9,526 nucleotides of DNA from Bacillota bacterium (GTDB lineage Bacteria > Bacillota_I > Bacilli_A > Acholeplasmatales > UBA5453): the NCBI GenBank assembly GCA_023436805.1, contig JAEZHT010000003.1, forward strand, positions 1-9,526, written 5' to 3'. Shown here piece after piece: positions 1 through 4,892 of the stretch. The notes under the pieces are model-generated. The model made no database searches. It saw only the letters and a list, made by a program, of their open reading frames with translations, and had not been told where the DNA came from. Position numbers and translations under genes: made by a program. Numbering within the stretch: the first letter of the stretch is position 1; each line of letters opens with the position of its first letter.

Positions 1-747
1 CAATGAATCCATTTCAACCACGTGGATGATGACACGGCAACGTTCAATGTGTTTTAAGAATTGAATGCCCAAACCTGCACCTAGGGATGCCCCTTCGATG
101 AGTCCTGGCAAATCGGCCATGACAAAGCTCTTGTTTTCACCCACATAAACCAGCCCTAAATGCGGTTCTAATGTGGTGAAGTGGTATTCTGCGATTTTTG
201 GTTTTGCACGCGATACCGCGGAAATTAAAGTGGATTTACCCACCGATGGGTACCCGACCAAACCGACGTCTGCCAACACCTTGAGTTCTACACGTAAGTT
301 CTTTTGTTCACCCAAATCGCCTTTTTCACAAATTTCAGGGGCAGGGTTTCTATGGGTAGCGAACGCTTCGTTCCCACGACCACCACGACCACCTTTGGCA
401 ATCAACAAGGTTTGTCCGTGTATCGTCAAGTCACCTATCATCTGGTTGGTATCTTGGTCATAGACAATTGTACCAATCGGTACTTTGATATACGTATGTT
501 CAGCGTTACGACCATTTTGAGACTTATTCAGTCCATTGGTACCGTCTTTCGCTGTAATGTGTTTATTGAATGTGAGGTCTAAAAGTGTCGATAAGCCTTC
601 TTCAGCAACAAAATAAATGTTACCACCAGCCCCACCCGAACCGCCGGCAGGACCGCCGTACTCAACATATTTTTCACGTCTAAAAGCAACGATCCCGTCG
701 CCGCCTTTGCCGCCCTTAACTTTTATAAATGTTTCATCTTTAAACAT
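1..747 (-). CDS. obg: GTPase Obg/CgtA, N-terminal 249 residues (3' part outside window)
   Basis: Obg is a conserved GTPase that binds the 50S subunit and acts in late large-subunit assembly and stress signalling. The frame is open from the ATG at 747 to the window edge, giving 249 of the family's usual ~430 residues. The glycine-rich OBG domain fills about residues 1-158 (KGGKGGDG near 11, RREKYVEYGGPAGG near 23). The GTPase domain follows, with Walker A/G1 GYPSVGKST at 165-173, the switch I threonines at 191-192 and G3 DLPG at 212-215. G4, G5 and any C-terminal OCT domain lie beyond the edge. The start is set by AGGAGG at 754-759, six bases before the ATG. The gene follows rpmA by 39 nt, as in the Bacillota L21-L27-Obg cluster without spo0B. 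A terminator hairpin fills most of that gap and no promoter is visible, so read-through from the rplU operon is the likely source of transcript. Confidence 0.97.
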   Translation of the reverse strand, partial: MFKDETFIKVKGGKGGDGIVAFRREKYVEYGGPAGGSGGAGGNIYFVAEEGLSTLLDLTFNKHITAKDGTNGLNKSQNGRNAEHTYIKVPIGTIVYDQDTNQMIGDLTIHGQTLLIAKGGRGGRGNEAFATHRNPAPEICEKGDLGEQKNLRVELKVLADVGLVGYPSVGKSTLISAVSRAKPKIAEYHFTTLEPHLGLVYVGENKSFVMADLPGLIEGASLGAGLGIQFLKHIERCRVIIHVVEMDSL

Positions 748-765
748 GGTGAACCTCCTAAATTG

Positions 766-792
766 AAAAAAAAGGATAAGTTGGGCTTATCC
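766..792 (-). terminator. Rho-independent terminator overlapping the rpmA stop codon
   Basis: On the minus strand a perfect 7-bp stem (GGATAAG at 792-786 with CTTATCC at 780-774) closes a 5-nt loop CCCAA. Eight uninterrupted T residues follow at 773-766. The rpmA stop codon TAA (789-787) lies inside the 5' arm. The stem is short and only moderately G+C rich, so termination may be partial. The obg RBS begins only 7 nt beyond the T-tract, so this looks like an intra-operon attenuator between rpmA and obg rather than an operon end. That last point is inference. Confidence 0.85.
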
Positions 793-1065
793 TTCGTAGA
801 CTGAAACTTGTTTTTTATCTCTGCCAAGACGTTCGTACTTGACGATGCCGGTTACTTTAGCGAATAAAGTATCGTCACCACCACGACCAACGTTGTTACC
901 AGGATGTACTTTTGTTCCGCGTTGACGGTAGATAATAGAACCAGCAGTGCAGAATTGACCATCTGATAATTTTGCGCCTAGACGTTGAGCTGCTGAATCG
1001 CGTCCGTTACGAGATGAACCCGTACCTTTTTTCGATGCGAATAACTGAATGTTTAATTGTAACAT
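787..1065 (-). CDS. rpmA: 50S ribosomal protein L27 precursor
   Basis: L27 is a large-subunit protein whose N-terminus reaches toward the peptidyl-transferase centre. The 92-residue product carries family hallmarks: ASKKG, NGRDS, RLGAK, DGQF, RQRGTK, NVGRGGDDTLFA and KKQVSVYEG. It has the Bacillota-type N-terminal extension MLQLNIQLF. In Staphylococcus aureus the protease Prp removes the equivalent extension after the Phe before ASKKG, so mature L27 here would begin at Ala10. The prp gene is immediately upstream and ends 1 nt before this start, fitting that role. The start ATG at 1065 is supported by AAAAGGAGG with 6-nt spacing; this SD lies in the last codons of prp. The stop codon is embedded in the terminator stem at 774-792. 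Confidence 0.98.
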   Translation of the reverse strand: MLQLNIQLFASKKGTGSSRNGRDSAAQRLGAKLSDGQFCTAGSIIYRQRGTKVHPGNNVGRGGDDTLFAKVTGIVKYERLGRDKKQVSVYEG

Positions 1066-1066
1066 G

Positions 1067-1378
1067 TTATCCCTCCTTTTGGTGTTTTATATATTTAGGG
1101 TATTGTAGTTCTAGTTCTTTGAGCGTCTCCTCTAAATTGTTTAAGACATGCTCAAGATTGGGGTTGGATTGTAACACCTTCAAATCGAAGAAACCTTCTT
1201 CAACCGATACGGTGTAATCCCCTTTAAAGCCCATTCTTTCTAATAAGTTTGCTGAAAGGATGGTCGCTGTGGATACTGCAGCACAAACGATGTCTTCGCC
1301 ATGTTTTTTATAATTGGCGTGTCCACTCACACGAATGGCTGTGATCGTTTGGTCCTTACACACATGATATTTAATCAT
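1067..1378 (-). CDS. prp: Ribosomal-processing cysteine protease Prp (YsxB family)
   Basis: Prp trims the N-terminal extension of ribosomal protein L27, a step essential in Staphylococcus aureus. The 103-residue product matches the family in length. It keeps the catalytic dyad: His20 in VSGHA and Cys32 in DIVCAAVS, twelve residues apart, as between His22 and Cys34 of the S. aureus enzyme. Its place between rplU and rpmA is the conserved one, and the adjacent L27 carries the cognate cleavage sequence. The ATG lies 9 nt after the rplU stop. No Shine-Dalgarno sequence is visible before it (upstream reads TAATAACAACAT), so translation probably depends on coupling to rplU. The stop TAA is one base before the rpmA ATG. 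The protease assignment is firm by motif and context; activity is inferred. Confidence 0.95.
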   Translation of the reverse strand: MIKYHVCKDQTITAIRVSGHANYKKHGEDIVCAAVSTATILSANLLERMGFKGDYTVSVEEGFFDLKVLQSNPNLEHVLNNLEETLKELELQYPKYIKHQKEG

Positions 1379-1387
1379 ATGTTGTTA

Positions 1388-1696
1388 TTAAGCGTTGATG
1401 GATTCAACGACTAGTTTTGTATAGCTTTGTCTGTGACCTTGTTTGCGTCTGTAGTCTTTTTTAGGTCTATACTTGAAGACAATAATCTTCTTTCCTCTAC
1501 CTTGTTTAACGACTTTCGCTGTAACAGATGCGCCATTTACCAATGGGTTCCCTACGATTGTAGATTCACCACCGATGAGTAAAACTTCATTAAAGGTAAC
1601 CACTTCGTCTGCTTGGACATCTAGCTTTTCAACGTAGATTTCTTGACCAACTTCAACTTTGATTTGTTTACCACCAGTTTTAATCATTGCGTACAT
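1388..1696 (-). CDS. rplU: 50S ribosomal protein L21
   Basis: L21 is a 23S-rRNA-binding structural protein of the large subunit. The 102-residue product has the normal length. It begins with the family opening MYAMIKTGGKQ and contains the C-terminal rRNA-binding signature KYRPKKDYRRKQGHRQSYT at about residues 76-94. Translation starts at the ATG at 1696 behind a very strong Shine-Dalgarno AAGGAGGTG (1705-1713), spaced 8 nt. It is the first gene of the rplU-prp-rpmA(-obg) unit and has a near-consensus promoter about 100 nt upstream. The transcribed leader contains a clear hairpin. In many Bacillota the rplU leader is a ribosomal-protein autoregulatory RNA, so autogenous control is plausible here but not shown. 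Confidence 0.98.
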   Translation of the reverse strand: MYAMIKTGGKQIKVEVGQEIYVEKLDVQADEVVTFNEVLLIGGESTIVGNPLVNGASVTAKVVKQGRGKKIIVFKYRPKKDYRRKQGHRQSYTKLVVESINA

Positions 1697-1739
1697 TACA
1701 AATACACCTCCTTATTATGTTTTGAAGACTCACTATCTA

Positions 1740-1769
1740 AGGTAATGGATATATCCATATTTATGACCT
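1740..1769 (-). promoter_or_regulatory. Stem-loop in the rplU 5' leader (candidate L21-type autoregulatory element)
   Basis: Within the predicted 5' UTR of rplU lies a perfect palindrome, ATGGATATATCCAT (1745-1758). It is flanked by a second pairing layer, AGGT (1769-1766) with ACCT (1743-1740). Together these form a two-tier hairpin with an asymmetric internal loop (CATAAAT on one side, a single T on the other). No T-tract follows, so it is not a terminator. An alternative pairing is possible between AATACCAC (1784-1777) and GTGTATT (1707-1701) just after the SD, with one bulged C. Bacillota often have an autoregulatory leader at this place, but I cannot confirm a match to the known L21 leader family by eye. 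Confidence 0.45.
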
Positions 1770-1799
1770 GTTCTATGTGGTATTCTTTGCAACGCTACT

Positions 1800-1828
1800 A
1801 TTTTACCTTAGTTATAAACTAATGTCAA
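1800..1828 (-). promoter_or_regulatory. Sigma-A-type promoter of the rplU-prp-rpmA operon
   Basis: On the minus strand a perfect -35 TTGACA (1828-1823) is followed by a 17-nt spacer and the -10 TAAAAT (1805-1800), one mismatch from consensus. Transcription would begin near 1793, giving an untranslated leader of about 97 nt before rplU. The -35 begins only 19 nt after the stop of the upstream gene. I see no terminator between them, so read-through from upstream may add to this promoter. Confidence 0.9.
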
Positions 1829-1847
1829 TCGTAACCCTCATTCTTTT

Positions 1848-2843
1848 TTAAAATTCTGCAGATTCTTCGTCTTTATTGCGTTTAAACATATCGAAGAACT
1901 TTTGTGGGAAATGAATGATGGAATCTTTGACGACGATTGGAATCATCTTTAAGGATTCCATGAACGCGCCTTTTTGAATGGCTTTCTTGCTCAATTCTTT
2001 ACTGTCAGCAAATAGATATTTGCGCGTTACTACGCCAATTCGAATTGTTAATAAACCATTGGTGATGCCTTGTGCAACCGAACTCATGACTGGCTTAATG
2101 AGCGGGATTTCACCCAACATATTGGCCGTTGAGGTTGGTAATATATCGTTTAAGTTGATGTTCTCTAACCCTTCAGCTATCAGTGCTGTGGTAAAGACAT
2201 TGATGGTTAGTTTGGCGAGGTTTTTATAACTTGGCCTAAACCCACACATTTGAACGAGCTCTTTGATCATGCGGATATTGACAACCACAACCGTGAATAA
2301 ATCCAATCGACCATTTTGAGAGATGGCGGTTGAGATTAAGACCGTTTTGGCGTGTCTCATGATGACTTGATTCATCTTCTTTTTCATGGTGGAGTTGTAG
2401 ATTTCATTCAAGGCTTTTTGTAAAGCTTCAGGATCATTCAATGCCTCGGTTAATTTTTCTTTTTCGGTTTGTGAAATCTCATCGCGTTCCATCAAATTTT
2501 TAGAAACACGTTTGTAGGTTTGATAACGTCTATGGGTTGGTTTATCGTCCATCACGGTTTCAATGGAAAATGCTGGAGAAACCAAGATGATGCGCACAGG
2601 GTTGATGATGAGAATGTAGGTGAGTAGGAAAGATACACCATAAAAACCATAAGCGACAAACTCATGGATTTTGGCCAATCTTTCACCGATATCGATGATC
2701 GATGATACTAAGATTAGTAAGAATAAAATCATTACACCAAACGCGATTGCTATCCAAAACTTCGTGCTTGTGCTTGCTTTTTGTTTCGGTGCTTTCGGTT
2801 CACTCTTGTGTTCAATTTGTAGTGGTTCTTTGTCTTTTGCCAT
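1848..2843 (-). CDS. DUF697/YcjF-like two-TM membrane protein, function unknown
   Basis: I do not recognise a characterised gene. The 331-residue protein begins with a polar Lys/Glu-rich segment (1-28). Two hydrophobic segments follow, at about 29-51 and 63-88, which look like a membrane hairpin. A charged, probably helical region spans about 100-165. The C-terminal half resembles the DUF697/YcjF family: VNIRMIKELVQMCGFRPS at about 188-205, ITNGLLTIRIGVVTRKY at about 260-276, and hydrophobic helices between. In other bacteria DUF697 domains occur beside or fused to GTPases (for example YcjX-YcjF), but no such partner is seen here. The start ATG at 2843 has AAGGATG upstream. The gene follows radC by 34 nt and precedes the rplU promoter with no visible terminator. 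The family assignment is by pattern memory only; the membrane location is better supported. Confidence 0.65.
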   Translation of the reverse strand: MAKDKEPLQIEHKSEPKAPKQKASTSTKFWIAIAFGVMILFLLILVSSIIDIGERLAKIHEFVAYGFYGVSFLLTYILIINPVRIILVSPAFSIETVMDDKPTHRRYQTYKRVSKNLMERDEISQTEKEKLTEALNDPEALQKALNEIYNSTMKKKMNQVIMRHAKTVLISTAISQNGRLDLFTVVVVNIRMIKELVQMCGFRPSYKNLAKLTINVFTTALIAEGLENINLNDILPTSTANMLGEIPLIKPVMSSVAQGITNGLLTIRIGVVTRKYLFADSKELSKKAIQKGAFMESLKMIPIVVKDSIIHFPQKFFDMFKRNKDEESAEF

Positions 2844-2877
2844 AAACTCACATCCTTGAATCTATTATATAACAAAA

Positions 2878-3564
2878 CTACTCAAAATGATATTTACGAT
2901 TTTCTTTGATGGAATAACATTCTTTCTTCCCCATCACAATGTGATCAATCACAGAGACACCCATGATTTTGGCCGATTGTTCGAGTTGTTCTGTGGCGCG
3001 GTAATCCGCTAAAGAAGGGGTTGAATCACCACTGGGGTGGTTATGCACAAATATGACAGAGGCCGCAGACAATTTGACTGCGTGTTTGAATACTTCTCTT
3101 GGGTGAATATTCGACTGATTGAGGGTGCCGATGTAAAGTCGTTTGGTGGCTAAAATTTGATTTTTCATGTCTAAATAAATGGTGTAAAAATGTTCTTGTT
3201 CTAAGTGACTTAATGTGTTTTTTAAATGATGGTAGATATCGGTTGCTAACACGATTTGTTTCACTTTAACTTCTTGATTTTGAATGACGCGTTTTGTGAG
3301 TTCTATCGCGGCCATGACGGTACAAGCTTTTGCCATCCCGATGCCAGGGATTTGAATCCACTCAGGATAGCTCATGCTTTCAATGTCTTTCAATTGATCA
3401 AATCGGTGTAATACTTGTTTAGATAAATCGATGACCGATTGGGTTTTCGTACCCGTTTGTAACAAAATCGCTAATAATTCATAGTTTGACAACGATTCAA
3501 CCCCATGTTGAACCAAGCGTTCTCTGGGTTTATCTTCAGTCATCATTTCTTTGATGAATAACAT
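2878..3564 (-). CDS. radC: RadC/UPF0758 family JAMM-domain protein
   Basis: RadC-family proteins have an N-terminal helix-hairpin-helix region and a C-terminal JAMM/MPN-type metal-binding domain. Despite the name, a DNA-repair role is not established. With the start at 3564 the product is 228 residues, normal for the family. It opens with KEMMTEDKPRERL, followed by ELLAILLQTGT, and has the HhH-like IPGIGMAKACTVMAAIEL at about 72-89. The JAMM motif HNHPSGDSTPSLAD supplies His174, His176 and Asp187. The start at 3564 is preferred because GAGGTG lies 6 nt upstream and the family's N-terminus fits. A 20-residue extension beginning at 3624 is possible in frame, but it would be encoded by the folC terminator hairpin and has no SD. 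Whether radC has its own promoter in the 40 nt after that terminator is unclear. Confidence 0.93.
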   Translation of the reverse strand: MLFIKEMMTEDKPRERLVQHGVESLSNYELLAILLQTGTKTQSVIDLSKQVLHRFDQLKDIESMSYPEWIQIPGIGMAKACTVMAAIELTKRVIQNQEVKVKQIVLATDIYHHLKNTLSHLEQEHFYTIYLDMKNQILATKRLYIGTLNQSNIHPREVFKHAVKLSAASVIFVHNHPSGDSTPSLADYRATEQLEQSAKIMGVSVIDHIVMGKKECYSIKENRKYHFE

Positions 3565-3604
3565 CTCAATCACCTCATCCAATATATACAAAATCCACTT
3601 CATT

Positions 3605-3635
3605 AAAAAGAAAACCTCACGCATTTGGTGAGGTT
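3605..3635 (-). terminator. Rho-independent terminator containing the folC stop codon
   Basis: A perfect 8-bp stem on the minus strand (AACCTCAC at 3635-3628 with GTGAGGTT at 3620-3613) closes a 7-nt loop. The T-rich run TTCTTTTT follows (3612-3605). The folC stop TGA (3619-3617) lies in the 3' arm, so the last folC codons double as terminator. It probably ends most transcripts of the T-box-controlled GNAT-valS-folC unit. Only about 40 nt separate the T-tract from the supported radC start. Confidence 0.87.
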
Positions 3636-4888
3636 AGTCTTTCAATCAAGTAAGGTCTAATGTATGAAACAAAATATAGTGATCCTGTAATCAAAATAAT
3701 GTCATCTTTGCTTGCCTTATCTAACAAAATTTCAACGGCTTTGATTGGGTCTTCAATCGCTTGTTTGGTGTGGTGCGGGGTTTGTTCCAATAAAACCGCC
3801 AACTCAGCAACGCGTTTATAATCAAAATGGGTGATGGTGACAGAGGATGAAATGGTTGAAATCATCTCCAACATCAGTCCCGTTTCTTTATCAGCCATGG
3901 CACAAAACAAACTGTGGATGGTGGCTTGTGGATACATGGTTTGGATGCTTCTGACCAAAGCGTCAACGCCATGACGGTTGTGTGCCCCATCGAGAATCAC
4001 CAGCGGGTGTCTTTGGATCACTTCAAAGCGACCAGGCCATTTGGTTTCACGAATACCATCTTTGATGGAACGGATGGGTATTTTAGGGAATAAATAGTTC
4101 ACAACAGCGATGGATAAAGCTGCGTTTTTGGCTTGATAAAGGCCTTGTAAGCCGGTTTCATAGTGGTGGTATTCGTACATGAATTGAAGGGGTTCATTCG
4201 ATTCAATTTGAATCATAACGTCATGGATATGATAAAGTTTTGAACCTTTTTCCAAACAACTGTGTTCAAACTGAGGTATTAACGCTTCATCTACCGACGT
4301 GAATAGTGGGATGCCCGGTTTGACAATGCCTAATTTATTATAAGCGATTGATTCAAGGGTATTGCCCAATTGTTGCATATGATCAAATCCGATATTCGTA
4401 ATGACGCTTGCTATCGGTGTAACGATGTTGGTGGCGTCTAACAGACCACCCAACCCCACTTCTAGTACGACCAAATCAACTTTTTGGTCTTTAAAATAGA
4501 TGAAAGCAATCAATGTCACGAGTTCAAAGAACGACAATGTTTCGCCATAACTTATTTTAAATGACTCATTGAAATCGTGGATTTGATTGATGTATCCAAG
4601 CAATACATCATCTGGAATCATGTCTAAATCCACTTTGATACGTTCATTGAATTTGAGGATATAAGGGGACGTGTAGGTGCCCACTTTCATGTGTTTGTTT
4701 AAAATAGTCGATAAATAACTCGCCACCGACCCCTTACCATTGGTACCACCCACATGAATGATTTTATAGGCATCTTGAGGGTTACCCAATGCTTTCGCTG
4801 CTGCACGCATGCGGTCCAAATCGGTTTTGGGTTTAAATTTGACTTGGTGTTCAATCCAAGCTACTGCTTCTATGAATGTATTGAACAT
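3617..4888 (-). CDS. folC: Bifunctional dihydrofolate synthase / folylpolyglutamate synthase
   Basis: FolC belongs to the Mur-ligase superfamily and adds glutamate to dihydropteroate and/or folates with ATP, keeping folates in the cell. The 423-residue product has the P-loop GTNGKGS at 48-54, TSPY near 73-76, GLGGLLDATN at 145-154, ITNIGFDHM at 163-171, IAYNKLGIVKPG at 181-192 (Lys185 corresponds to the family's carbamylated lysine) and the DGAHN motif at 300-304. Two family positions look divergent: Leu where GLGGRxD usually has Arg, and NKLG where EKAG is usual. Whether both activities remain cannot be read from sequence. The ATG lies 4 nt after the valS TGA (TGATAACATG) and lacks a clear SD, indicating translational coupling. 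The gene ends in its own terminator. Confidence 0.95.
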   Translation of the reverse strand: MFNTFIEAVAWIEHQVKFKPKTDLDRMRAAAKALGNPQDAYKIIHVGGTNGKGSVASYLSTILNKHMKVGTYTSPYILKFNERIKVDLDMIPDDVLLGYINQIHDFNESFKISYGETLSFFELVTLIAFIYFKDQKVDLVVLEVGLGGLLDATNIVTPIASVITNIGFDHMQQLGNTLESIAYNKLGIVKPGIPLFTSVDEALIPQFEHSCLEKGSKLYHIHDVMIQIESNEPLQFMYEYHHYETGLQGLYQAKNAALSIAVVNYLFPKIPIRSIKDGIRETKWPGRFEVIQRHPLVILDGAHNRHGVDALVRSIQTMYPQATIHSLFCAMADKETGLMLEMISTISSSVTITHFDYKRVAELAVLLEQTPHHTKQAIEDPIKAVEILLDKASKDDIILITGSLYFVSYIRPYLIERLTSPNA

Positions 4889-4892
4889 GTTA

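Noticed and set aside
173..582. Two plus-strand open frames of about 95 codons
   Set aside because: Both lie antisense to conserved obg coding sequence and show no recognisable protein features.
2864..2869. Perfect TATAAT on the minus strand just before the DUF697-like gene
   Set aside because: No convincing -35 lies 16-18 nt upstream, and transcription would start within the SD about 14 nt before the ATG. A weak promoter cannot be excluded, but support is too thin to list.
3565..3624. N-terminal extension of radC starting at 3624
   Set aside because: It is encoded by the folC terminator hairpin and T-tract, has no SD, and adds residues not typical of the family. The ATG at 3564 has GAGGTG 6 nt upstream.
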